Shown here: one piece after another, positions 1-13,289 of the stretch | Layout of the letters: each line of letters opens with the position of its first letter | Position numbering within the stretch: the stretch's first letter is position 1 | Assembly: GCA_034769895.1 (NCBI GenBank) | Contig: CM068370.1 | Location: 50,043,454 to 50,107,453 of the forward strand | Direction: 5' to 3' | Length of the DNA stretch: 64,000 nucleotides | From: Magicicada septendecula | Taxonomy: Eukaryota > Arthropoda > Insecta > Hemiptera > Cicadidae | Notes under the pieces: model-generated | Told to the model about the DNA's origin: nothing | What the model saw: only the letters and a program-made list of their open reading frames with translations | Databases searched by the model: none | Translations under genes and position numbers: made by a program

Positions 1-1562
<1,562 letters not shown>

Positions 1563-3356
1563 AATATCGGTATGGAGAACCATACATGACTTCCATGTTC
1601 TAAGATTTATATTTAAAATCATATTCGAAATGAAATATTTCCATAGAAACTACGTCTTTCTACTTATTGCTTCAGCATTAACCACAGTACTGTGGTCACT
1701 AACGTGTACCACCTCACGTTTTCGCACTCGATTTTCACCGATGATGGCAGTCGATGGCACTGCAGAAAACTCTGGCCTACGGCTAAAGAGCCCGGGAAGC
1801 AATTTTAACAAAAAACTACTTCTTTGTTACCGATAACATAGTACACACATAAAAAATTCTCCCCTCCACCTTCAACTATAATTTTTAATAATAGAAAATT
1901 ACCCCCACCTCGTTCACCTAACCTCTTCATTTATAGATATGTCATCTACGTTTCTACAGTGGATTACTATGAGCTTCTTATCAGGATACTTTATTTATAA
2001 AAATTAAGTAGTGTACTTTACTCTTGTTAAATCATAAAATGTTTCAGGTAAACTACCCCTTTCTCTTAACCGATCTTCTCCAAAATCAATAGACCTTCCG
2101 TCCTCTACAATTCAGGGATGCATGCAAAAAAATATTTGATTCTGTTTGAATGTGCGGCAGTTATCGTTCGTCATGGAAACATTTCTCTTGTTACAACATA
2201 AAATGTTGCAGGTAAACTACATCTTTCCCTTAACCGATCTTCACCAAAATCAGTAGACCTTGAGCTCTCTGCAACTCAGGAAAGGGTGCAAAAAATTATT
2301 TGATTCTCTTTAAATTTTCGGCAGTTATCGTTCGTCAAAAAAAATTACTGATAAACTACCCCTTCGCTCAACCAATCTTCAACAAAATCAACAGACCTTG
2401 AGTTCTGTATAATTCAAAAAGGTATGCAGAAGAGTAGTTGATTCTGTTTTAATGTACGGCAGTTATCATTCGTCATAAAAAAATTACCCTTGATAAAACA
2501 TAAAATGTTGCAGGTAAACTACCCTACTCCCTTAACCGATCTTCACCAAAACCAACATGTCTTGAGAACTCTATAATTTAGGGCTCTATACAAAACATTA
2601 TTTGATTCTGTATGAATTTGCGGCTATTATCGTTTACCATATAAAAAATTACCCTTGATAAAAAACCGTTGCAGGTAAACTACCCCTTTCCCTTAACCGA
2701 TCTTCACCAACACCAATAGGTATTGAGAACTCTACAATACAGGGCTGTATGCAAAACATCATTTGATTCTGTTTGAATTTGCGGCTGTTATCGTTTACCA
2801 TAGAAAATATCGGTATGGAGAACCATACATGACTTCCATATTCTAAGATTTATATTTAAAATCATTTTCAGCCAAACAGCCAGGGAAGGAATTTTAACAA
2901 AAAAATACTTCTTTCTTGCCAATAACGTAGTACACATATAAAAAATATTATCCCCTCCCCCTTCAACTATAATTTTGATTTATAGAAAATTACCCCCAGC
3001 CCGTTCAACTAGCCTCTTCATTTATAGATATTTCATCTACGTTTCTACAGTGGATTATTAAGATCTTATCAGGATACTTTATCAAAATTAAGTACTTTAC
3101 TCATGTTACAACAAAAAATGTTTCTGATAAACTGCCCTTTCCCCGTAACCGATCTTCACCAAAATCAACAGACATTGAGTTCTCTATAGCTCAGGCACAT
3201 ATGTAAAAAATTATTTGATTCTGTTTGAATTTACGGCAGTTATGGTTCGTCATATAAAAAATTACCCATGTTAAAACATAAAACATGAGATTTATAAAAC
3301 ATATCTAAGATTTATATTTAAAATCATTTTTGAAATAAAATATTTTCATAGAACCT
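1563..3356 (+). repeat. Composite HINE-like element, copy B (rearranged, no tail)
   Basis: This starts directly after the tail of copy A with the head hairpin (gtatgg agaa ccatac) and the short inverted repeat acttccat. A head block of about 280 bp follows to 1850, then units near 2047, 2213, 2345, 2515 and 2685. A second head fragment begins at 2811 and more units run to 3290. The units here are more diverged than in copies C and D. Long ORFs across the head block are incidental. Confidence 0.55.
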
Positions 3357-3886
3357 ACTAACGCTGGAGAAATCTGAGGAGCCAATCAGAGTTGGGCCTA
3401 CCTGTCACTCTGCTGAATTTGGTGGAAAGCCCTGTCACTGTCGTCAAAGTATCAGCCTTGACAGGGTCCTCTTTTTCTGCAAAATGGGAGAGGAGGCTTG
3501 AGATGGAGTGAGTGACATGGTCCCCACCTCAATGAAGAACCCATTGTTTTATAAAAATATATTTAAATTTTGAAAACTGAAAATTCTTTTCTTGTTGTAA
3601 ATATTTATATTTTATAATCAAAATGACTTTATCAAAAAACAAACATTATTTTTTTATAATAAGTACTTACATATGTTTCTTAATATGCTTACTTTTTCTT
3701 CAATGTTGATGATCATTTCCAAACATTCTGACAAAATTGTATCTACAGAACAGTTAACATTCCCCAGGTTTCCATTTCTGCTAATTTCTCATTACACCTT
3801 CCACTGACGTATTATTAACCATTTCATAAACTATCGTATAATCTTTTCAGATTTTGTGGTACAAAATCTGAAATTTTCAAATTGCC
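3357..3886. other. Unrecognised insert inside the repeat array
   Basis: About 530 bp lacking the 160-bp unit motifs. The left half is comparatively GC-rich ('ctggagaaatctgaggagcc'), the right half AT-rich. It resumes the array at 'attgcctggcaacaaaatta'. It is not repeated elsewhere in the window and no coding potential was seen. It may be a fragment of another mobile element. Confidence 0.35.
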
Positions 3887-6149
3887 TGGCAACAAAATTA
3901 TTTTATTTTCAACAATTACCATTGTTTGAAAAAGTTTAAATGAATTTTCAAGTACTTTACTCTTGTTAAAACGTAAAAGGTTGCAGGTAAACTACCCCTT
4001 CCCCTTAACTGATCTTCACCAAAATCTAAAGGCCTTGAGTCCTCTACAATTCACTGACGTATGCAAAAAATTATTTGATTCTGTTTGAATTTGCGGCAGT
4101 TATCGTTTGCCATAGAAAATACGCTTGATAAAAATATCGGTATGGAGAACCATACATGACTTCCATATTCTAAGATTTATATTTAAAATCATTTTCAGCC
4201 AAACAGCCAGGCTGTGTCTTACCTGCCTTTTTATTGCTGTATTAAATGAAAAATATTATATTACATTAAAATGAAAAAATTATAATTTTATTGCCTGGCA
4301 ACAAAATTATTTTATTTTTAACAATTACCATTGTTTCAAAAAGTTTAAATAAATTTTCAAGTACTTTACTCTTGTTAAAACGTAAAAGGTTGCAAGTAAA
4401 CTACCCCTTCTCCTTAACCGATCTTCACCAAAATCGAAAGTCATTGAGACCTCTACAATTCAGGGACGTATGCAAAAAATTATTTGATTCTGTTTGAATT
4501 TGCGGCTGTTATCGTTTGCCATAGAAAATACGCTTGATAAAAAAACGTTGCTGGTAAACTACCCCTTCCCCTTAACCGATCTTCACCAAAAACAACAGGT
4601 CTTGAGTACTCTACAAATCAGGGCTGTATGCAAAACATTATTTGATTCTGTTTGAATTTGCGGCTGTTATCGTTTGCCATAGAAAATACCCTTGTTAAAA
4701 AAACGTTGCAGGTAAACTACCCCTTTTCCTCAACCGAACTTCACCAAAAACAATAGGTCTTGAGAACTCTACAATTTAGGGCTGTATGCAAATAATCTTT
4801 TGATTCTGTTTGAATTTGCGGCTGTTATCGTTTGCCATAGGAAATACCCTTGTTAAAACATAAAACGTTACAGGTAAACTACCCCTTTCCCTTAACCGAT
4901 CTTCACCAAAATCAACATATCTTGAGAACTCTACAATTCAGGGCTGTATGCGAAACATTATTTGATTCTGTTTTAATTTGCGGCTGTTATCGTTTGCCAA
5001 ACAAACAAAATTACCCTTGCTAAAAAAAAACCGTTGTAGGTAAACTACCCCTTTGCCTCAACCGATCTTCACCAAAAACAATAGGTCGCGAGTACTCTGC
5101 AAATCAGGGCTGCATGCAAAACATTATTTGATTCTGTTTGAATTTGCGGCTGTTATCGTTTGCCATAGAAAATACCCTTGTTAAAAAAACGTTGCAGGTA
5201 AACTACCCCTTTCCCTCAACCGAACTTCAACAAAAACAATAGGTCTTGAGAACTCTACAATTTAGGGCTGTATGCAAATAATCTTTTGATTCTGTTTGAA
5301 TTTGCGGCTGTTATCGTTTGCCATAGGAAATACCCTTGTTAAAACATAAAACGTTACAGGTAAACTACCCCTTTCCCTTAACCGATCTTTACTAAAAACA
5401 ATAGGTCTTGAGTACTCTACAAATCAGGGCTGTATGCAAAACATTATTTGATTCTGTTTGAATTTGCGGCTGTTATCGTTTGCCATAGAAAATACCCTTG
5501 TTAAAAAAACGTTGCAGGTAAACTACCCCTTTCCCTCAACCGAACTTCACCAAAAACAATAGGTCTTGAGAACTCTACAATTTAGGGCTGTATGCAAATA
5601 ATCTTTTGATTCTGTTTGAATTTGCGGCTGTTATCGTTTGCCATAGGAAATACCCTTGTTAAAACATAAAACGTTACAGGTAAACTACCCCTTTCCCTTA
5701 ACCGATCTTCACCAAAATCAACAGATCTTGAGAACTCTACAATTTAGGGCTGTATGCGAAACATTATTTGATTCTGTTTGAATTTGCGGCTGTTATCGTT
5801 TGCCAAACAAACAAAATTACCCTTGCTAAAAAAAAACCGTTGCAGGTAAACTACCCCTTTCCCTCAACCGATCTTCACCAAAAACAATAGGTCGCGAGTA
5901 CTCTGCAAATCAGGGCTGCATGCAAAAAATTATTTGATTCTGTTTGAATTTGCGGCAGTTATCGTTTGCCATAGAAAAAAAATCTACAGACAGACACACA
6001 GACAGACAGACAGACAGACAGACACACAGACACTTTTCGGAAAACGACTTTTTTTCATGTTTTGAGTGTAGTAGAATCAGAATCTGCAATAATCTCGAAC
6101 ACGATTTTTTTTGCCATCACCATACTTCCATTCCTTAAGGAATATGGAA
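3887..6149 (+). repeat. Composite HINE-like element, copy C (about 14 tandem units)
   Basis: A head fragment interrupts at 4135, then regular units of about 155-165 bp run to the (GACA)n tract at 5991-6030 and the tail hairpin at about 6122-6149. Within it, two-unit blocks repeat almost identically (around 4660-5030, 5150-5500 and 5470-5830), so higher-order units of about 320 bp have been amplified. Confidence 0.6.
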
Positions 6150-7852
6150 GTAAATATCGGTATGGAGAACCATACATGACTTCTATATTCTAAGATTTAT
6201 ATTTAAAATCATTTTCAGCCAAACAACCAGGCTGTGTCTTACCTGCCTTTTTATTGCTGTATTAAATGAAAAATATTATATTACATTAAAATGAAAAAAT
6301 TATAATTTTATTGCCTGGCAACAAAATTATTTTATTTTTAACAATTACCATTGTTTCAAAAAGTTTAAATAAATTTTCAAGTACTTTACTCTTGTTAAAA
6401 CGTAAAAGGTTGCAGGTAAACTACCCCTTCCCCTTAACCGATCTTCACCAAAATCGAAAGTCATTGAGACCTCTACAATTCAGGGACGTATGCAAAAAAT
6501 TATTTCATTCTGTTTGAATTTGCGGCTGTTATCGTTTGCCATAGAAAATACGCTTGATTAAAAAACTTTGCAGGTAAACTACCCCTTCCCCTTAACCGAT
6601 ATTCACCAAAAACAATAGGTCTTGAGTACTCTACAAATCAGGGCTGTATGCAAAACATTATTTGATTCTGTTTGAATTTGCGGCTGTTATCGTTTGCCAT
6701 AGAAAATACCCTTGTTAAAAAAACGTTGCAGGTAAACTACCCCTTTCCCTCAACCGATCTTCACCAAAAACAATAGGTCTTGAGAAATCTACAATTCAGG
6801 GCTGTATGCGAAACATTGTTTGATTCTGTTTGAATTTGCGGCTGTTATCGTTTGCCAAAAAAAAAAATTTCCCTTGATAAAAAAAACCGTTGCAGGTAAA
6901 CTACCCCTTCCCCTCAACCGATCTTCACCAAAAACAATAGGTCGCGAGTACTCTACAAATCAGGGCTGTATGCAAAAAATTATTTGATTCTGTTTGAATT
7001 TGCGGCAGTTGTCGTTTGCCATAGAAAATACGCATGATAAAAAACGTTGCTGGTAAACTACCCCTTCCCCTCAACCGATCTTCACCAAAAACAATAGGTC
7101 TTGAGTACTCTACAAATCAGGGCTGTATGCAGAAAATTATTTGATTCTGTTTGAATTTGCGGCTGTTATCGTTTGCCATAGAAAATACCCTTGTTAAAAA
7201 AACGTTGTAGGTAAACTACCCCTTTCCCTTAACCGATCTTCACCAAAAACAAAAGGTCTTGAGAACTCTACAATTTAGGGCTGTATGCAAATAATCTTTT
7301 CATTCTGTTTGAATTTGCGGGTGTTATCGTTTGCCATAGGAAATACCCTTGTTAAAACATAAAACGTTACAGGTAAACTACCCCTTTCCCTTAACCGATC
7401 TTCACCAAAAACAATAGGTCTTGAGAACTCTACAATTCAGGGCTGTATGCGAAACATTATTTGATTCTGTTTGAATTTGCGGCTGTTATCGTTTGCCAAA
7501 CAAACAAAATTACCCTTGCTAAAAAAAAACCGTTGCAGGTAAACTACCCCTTTCCCTCAACCGATCTTCACCAAAAACAATAGGTCGCGAGAACTCTGCA
7601 AAACCGGGCTGTATGCAAAAAATTATTTGATTCTGTTTGAATTTGCGGCAGTTATCGTTTGCCATAGAAAAAAAATCTACAGACAGACAGACAGACACAC
7701 AGACACACAGACAGACAGACAGACACACAGACACTTTTCGGAAAACGACTTTTTTTCATGTTTTGAGTGTAGTAGAATCAGAATCTGCAATAATCTCGAA
7801 CACGATTTTTTTTGCCATCACCATACTTCCATTCCTTAAGGAATATGGAAGT
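6150..7852 (+). repeat. Composite HINE-like element, copy D
   Basis: Head hairpin at about 6160, leader, about nine units, a (GACA)n tract at 7681-7730 and the tail hairpin at about 7825-7852. It is complete apart from the (GT)n tract. It joins copy C and the next copy head-to-tail without spacer. Confidence 0.62.
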
Positions 7853-8167
7853 AAAATCGGTATGGAGAACCATACATGACTTCCATATTCTAAGATTTAT
7901 ATTTAAAATCATTTTCGAAATGTAATATTACCATAGAAACTACTTCTTTCTACTTACTGCTTCAGCCTTAACCACAGTACTGTGGTCACTAACATATACC
8001 ACCTCACGTTATCGCACTCGATTTTCACTGATGATGGAAGTCAATGGCATTGCCGAAACGTCTGGTTTTGTAGAAAACATTAGACTACGGCCAAATATCC
8101 CGGGAAGGAATTTTAACAAAAACTACTTCTTTGTTGCCGATAACGTTGTACACATATATATAAAATA
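7853..8167 (+). repeat. Head block of composite element, copy E, left part
   Basis: Head hairpin, subterminal inverted repeat and head block, cut at 8167 by the minus-strand Helitron. The sequence continues at 9923, as shown by the uninterrupted equivalent at 56945-57400. Confidence 0.65.
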
Positions 8168-9922
8168 CTAGCGAGTACCCGGCATGCGTTGCAATGCCAC
8201 TCAAAGAAAGAAAGTGTTTGTATATATATAATATATAAAGACTTCGTTCGCGGGGTCTTCAATTTAATGCGATAATATATTTAGAACAGAATCTATTCCA
8301 TTGGGTTGCCATAGTAACCAGATCTAATAAGTTAGTTTTTTAAGACTCCAAAGGACCCCCCCCCAGAGGATCGTATCGAAAAAAACACCTGTCCTATGTT
8401 GGTTCTCCCGTTGCGTAAAATATTTGTGCCAAGTTTGGTTGAAATCGGTCCCGTGGTTTAGGAGGAGATGTGGAAGACCCCAAAGAACCCCCAAAAGAAC
8501 CCCATCGAAAAAACACCTATCCTATGTTGGTTCTCCCTTTGCGTAAAATATTTGTGCCAAGTTTGGTTGAAATCGGTCCAGTGGTTTAGGAGGAGATGTG
8601 GAAGACCCCAAAGGACCCCCCGAAGTATCATATCGAAAAAACACATATCCTATGTTGGTTCTCCCGTTGCGTAAAATATTTGTGCCAAGTTTGGTTGAAA
8701 TCGGTCCAGTGGTTTAGGAGAAGATGTGGAAGACCCCAAAGGACCCCCAAAGGACCCCATCGAAAAAACACCTATCCTATGTTGGTTCTCCCTTTGCGTA
8801 AAATATTTGTGCCACGTTTGGTTGAAATCGGTCCAGTGGTTTAGGAGGAGATGTGAAAGACCCCAAAGGACCCCCCGAAGGATCATATCGAAAAAACACA
8901 TATCCTATGTTGGTTCTCCCATTGCGTAAAATATTTGTGCCAAGTTTGGTTGAAATCGGTCCAGTGGTTTAGGAGAAGATGTGGAAGACCCCAAAGGACC
9001 CCCCAAAGGACCCCATCGAAAAAACACCTATCCTGTTGGTTCTCCCTTTGCGTAAAATATTTGTGCCAAGTTTGGTTGAAATCGGTCCAGTGGTTTAGGA
9101 GGAGATGTGGAAGACCCCAAAGGACCCCCCGAAGTATCATATCGAAAAAACACATCCTATGTTGGTTTTCCCGTTGCGTAAAATATTTGTGCCAAGTTTG
9201 GTTGAAATCGGTCCAGTGGTTTAGGAGAGATGTGGAAGACCCCAAAGAACCCCCAAAAGAACCCCATTGAAAAAACACCTATCCTATGTTGGTTCTCCCT
9301 TTGCGTAAAATATTTGTGCCACGTTTGGTTGAAATCGGTCCAGTGGTTTAGGAGGAGATGTGAAAGACCCCAAAGGACCCCCCGAAGGATCATATCGAAA
9401 AAACACATATCCTATGTTGGTTCTCCCGTTGCGTAAAATATTTGTGCCAAGTTTGGTTGAAATCGGTCCAGTGGTTTAGGAGGAGATGTGGAAGACCCCA
9501 AAGGACCCCCCAATGGACCCCGTCGAAAAAAACACCTATCCTATGTTGGTTCTCCCGTTGCGTAAAATATTTGTGCCAAGTTTGGTTGAAATCGGTCCAG
9601 TGGTTTAGGAGGAGATGTGGAAGACCCCAAAGGACCCCCCAAAGGACCCCATCGAAAAAACACCTACCCTATGTTGGTTCTCCCGTTGCATAAAATATTT
9701 GTGCCAAGTTTGGTTGAAATCGGTCCAGTGGTTTAGGAGGAGATGTGGAAGACCCCAAGAACCCCCCATAGGACCCCATCGAAAAAAATTCATAAACCTT
9801 CGCGGGCGTGCGCACAACAACTCACCGAAGTTTCATCGCAATCGGATGAATGGTATAGGAACGCATACGGGACAAAGAAAGAAAGAAACAAACAAACATT
9901 CATTTTTATAGATATAGATAGA
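8168..9922 (-). mobile_element. Non-autonomous Helitron, minus strand
   Basis: Read on the minus strand the element starts TC (plus-strand 9922-9921), preceded by A and followed by 'tatctatatctataaaaatg'. It ends CTAG (8171-8168), followed by T. That is the Helitron pattern of insertion between A and T with TC...CTRR ends. Inside are 11 tandem units of about 128 bp. No Rep/helicase is present. The uninterrupted copy of the target lies near 57262-57275, which confirms the boundaries apart from a TA step. Confidence 0.75.
8340..9790 (-). repeat. 128-bp tandem array, 11 copies
   Basis: The landmark 'ttggttgaaatcggtcc' recurs about every 128 bp (roughly 8437, 8564, 8692, 8820, 8948, 9075, 9203, 9329, 9456, 9584 and 9712). 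It shares its unit with the inverted array at 44540-45310. The many overlapping open frames are by-products of the repeat. Confidence 0.93.
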
Positions 9923-10314
<392 letters not shown>

Positions 10315-10800
10315 TCATCTTCAAAAATACTAGAAGTCGTCCACGCTTTTATGTTGGCAGTGTAACTTACAGGAAGTTTTTTGATGTTTTTAAAACATCT
10401 AGGATGCAAACTTTTCCCGATAACTAAAAGTTTCATTTTTTCAGTTCCCGTCATGTTCGCACAAACAAAAACTGTAACTCTTTGTTTAGAGAGCTTCCCA
10501 CCAACGCACTTTTCATTTGTAAATTTGAAAGTCTTATCTGGAGTTAATTTATAAAAAATTCCGGCTTCATGTCCATTAAAGATGTCTTCATCTTTATATG
10601 ATCATCTAATTTCTGGCCAAGTGTTATGCACCCAATCACATGTAACGTTCAGATCTATGCATTTTGCCTCACCACAAATTTTTGCAAAGGAAATCGAGTG
10701 TCGGGCCTTAAATCGATCTAGCCATTCGTTGGAGCACGCAAAATGGCTGGCGCCGGCAGTCCTCTTACAGTGCTTATCGTTTGCATAGAATGTATGTCTG
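10315..10800 (-). pseudogene. pogo/Tigger-type DDE transposase fragment
   Basis: On the minus strand the translation contains 'EWLDRFKARHSISFAKICGE', then an in-frame TGA, then 'DIFNGHEAG', 'FYKLTPDKTFKF', 'GGKLSKQRVTVFVCANMTG' and 'LLVIGKSLHPRCFKN'. This is the order seen in the DDE_1 domain of Tigger/pogo transposases. The first catalytic block, normally N-x-D-E-T-G, reads NGHEAG, so the aspartate is histidine here. The fragment stops abruptly at the edge of the composite repeat. It is clearly dead. Confidence 0.85.
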
Positions 10801-11023
10801 TAGCCATGGGCTAGCGCGCGCGCGCACATATATACGTTTATATGAAATTTAGAGTAAAATATCTGAGAAATATTTGACGCTATAACAGAGTAGTACAATA
10901 TTTAGTGACGTTAAAACCGGGAATTTTTATAATGTTAAAGATATGTTTGACCGGACTTATGACAAAATAACGCTACACCAGAGTTGATGTAACAGCCGAA
11001 GCCGTAATAACCAAGTTCCACTG
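10801..11023 (-). mobile_element. Terminal region of the pogo/Tigger element
   Basis: On the minus strand this begins 'cagtggaacttggttattac' next to a TA dinucleotide (11024-11025), typical of Tigger/pogo ends inserted at TA. The other terminus is missing, so the element is truncated at 10315. Confidence 0.7.
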
Positions 11024-11964
11024 TATATATAAAGATATTAACTCAAACATAATTTACATTAAAATGAAAAAATTATAATTTTATTGCCTGGCAACAAAAT
11101 TATTTTATTTTTAACAATTACCATTGTTTCAAAAAGTTTAAATAAATTTTCAAGTACTTTACTCTTGTTAAAACGTAAAAGGTTGCAGGTAAACTACCCC
11201 TTCCCCTTAACCGATCTTCACCAAAATCGAAAGTCCTTGAGACCTCTACAATTCAGGGACGTATGCAAAAAATTATTTGATTCTGTTTGAATTTGCGGCT
11301 GTTATCGTTTGCCATAGAAAATACGCTTGACAAAAAAACGTTGCAGGTAAACTACCCCTTCCCATCAACCGATCTTCACCAAACACAATAGGTCTTGAGT
11401 ACTCTACAAATCAGGGCTGTATGCAGAAAATTATTTGATTCTGGTTGAATTTGCGGCTGTTATCGTTGCCATAGAAAATACCCCTGTTAAAAAAACGTTG
11501 TAGGTAAACTACCCCTTTCCCTTAACCGATCTTCACCAAAAACAATAGGTCTTGAGAACTCTACAATTTAGGGCTGTATGCAAATAATCGTTTGATTCTG
11601 TTTGAATTTGCGGCTGTTATCGTTTGCCATAGGAAATACCCTTGTTAAAACATAAAACGTTACAGGTAAACTACCCCTTTCCCTTAACCGATCTTCACCA
11701 AAAACAATAGGTCTTGAGAACTCTACAATTCAGGGCTGTATGCGAAACATTATTTGATTCTGTTTGAATTTGCGGCTGCTATCGTTTGCCAAAAAAAAAA
11801 TTTCCCTTGATAAAAAAAACCGTTGCAGGTAAACTACCCCTTTCCCTCAACCGATCTTCACCAAAAACAATAGGTCGTGAGTACTCTACAAATCAGAGCT
11901 GTATGCAAAAAATTATTTGATTCTGTTTGAATTTGCGGCAGTTATCGTTTGCCATAGAAAAAAA

Positions 11965-12016
<52 letters not shown>

Positions 12017-12128
12017 TTTGGAAAACGACTTTTTTCATGTTTTGAGTGTAGTAGAATCAGAATCTGCAATAATCTCGAACACGTTTTTTTTTGCCATCAC
12101 CATACTTCCATTCCTTAAGGAATATGGA
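11024..12128 (+). repeat. Copy E tail: six units, (CA)n tract, tail hairpin
   Basis: Units near 11185, 11345, 11505, 11665 and 11830, a (CA)n run at 11969-12014 and the tail palindrome at about 12100-12128. This completes the copy that began at 7853. Confidence 0.65.
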
Positions 12129-12439
12129 AGTAAATATCGGTATGGAGAACCATACATGACTTCCATATTCTAAGATTTATATTTAAAATCATTTTCGAAA
12201 TGAAATATTACCATAGAAACTACTTCTTTCTACTTACTGCTTCAGCCTTAACCACAGTACTGTGGTCACTAACGTATACCACATCACGTTATCGCACTCG
12301 ATTTTCACTGATGATGGAAGTCGATGGCATTGCCGAAATGTCTGGTTTTGTAGAAAACATTGGACTACGGCCAAATATCCCGGGAAGGAATTTTAACAAA
12401 AACTACTTCTTTGTTGCCGATAACGTTGTACACATATAT
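12129..12439 (+). repeat. Head block of composite element, copy F
   Basis: Head hairpin, inverted repeat and head block, ending at 'cacatatatat' where a hAT-like element begins. Almost the same junction is at 54503-54810, so this segment and its insert were duplicated together. Confidence 0.6.
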
Positions 12440-13265
12440 ATCAGTGGCGAAGTTACATGGAGGCAATTGAGGCAATGCCTACCCTAACAAATTCTGTAGA
12501 ATAAAAATTATAAATATGTATGAACTACATAACGTAAAGATTATACATTGTTACTGTGACTGTCAAATTTATTAAACCGAAACGTGCTTTATTGAGCGAC
12601 CGCTAGATGGTGACAGGTGAGATTCGGCATAGTTCGTTTAAATCGAATGAGGCAACCTGAACTTGCCTCAGCGTTTTTTGTATACATCGTATGTAAGCAA
12701 TGTAGTGGTGTGATAGGGAAGTGTAGGGAGGGGGGATTGTCCCGCGCTGTACACATAGAGCGTTGAGGCATGCCTCACTTCTGTGGTCCAAACAGTTAAG
12801 TTAAAGCGCCTGTGTTGTTACTAAGTGTTTATTTTATGCGGTTATTAAAAGTGTCACTGTTATTCCGCTGAACTAACAGATGATCAAGATTGTTATTTGA
12901 ATTATTTGTAACATTAAACATATATATAGAAACTAACCAAGTTTAAAAATTTGAAGTTCAATCAGTTGTATTATTGTGTATGACTAATACAAGGATTGTT
13001 CAATAGACACACGTATAGAGCTGTAAAGCATTTTTTATTCAACGATTTTAAAAGAAGTCTCCAATAACATTAAGACATGAGTTCCACTGTTGCGCTAACC
13101 TGTAGATTCCCTGCTAGTAAAATTCTTACGGCTGTTTGTGGAACCATTCGGTTACAGCAAACTCTACCTCAGTGTCCGATTTGACCCACCGTCCTTTTAG
13201 TGATTCCTTAAAAAAAATTTAAGATAAGATTTTTGCCTACCCATTCATTAACTACTAGCTTCGCC
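12440..13265. mobile_element. hAT-like non-autonomous element (copy 1)
   Basis: It starts 'cagtggcgaagttacatgg' and ends 'agcttcgccagta', an imperfect inverted pair of hAT style (CAGTGGCG...). No convincing 8-bp target duplication was seen and no transposase is present. It carries a mariner fragment near its right end. A second copy is at 54812-55637. Confidence 0.5.
13010..13207 (-). pseudogene. mariner-type transposase C-terminal relic (copy 1)
   Basis: Minus-strand translation gives 'ESLKGRWVKSDTEVEFAVTE', then 'WFHKQP', stop, 'EFY', stop, and 'RLAQQWNSCLNVIGDFF'. That resembles the C-terminus of mariner/Tc1-like transposases (W..x(n)FY..GI..L..RW..C....GDYF). Several in-frame stops make it a relic. 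Confidence 0.65.
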
Positions 13266-13289
13266 AGTAAGCAAATTGATGTCCATTTT

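Noticed and set aside
4291..4497. Recurrent 68-codon ORF (MPGNKIILFL...)
   Set aside because: It appears in each composite copy (6311, 11084, 13480, 55910) but covers non-coding repeat units. Conservation equals that of the surrounding DNA.
8458..9911. Many overlapping ORFs with repeated peptides
   Set aside because: They follow the 128-bp tandem unit on both strands, and the inverted array at 44497-45489 gives the same peptides. No start or coding signature is conserved.
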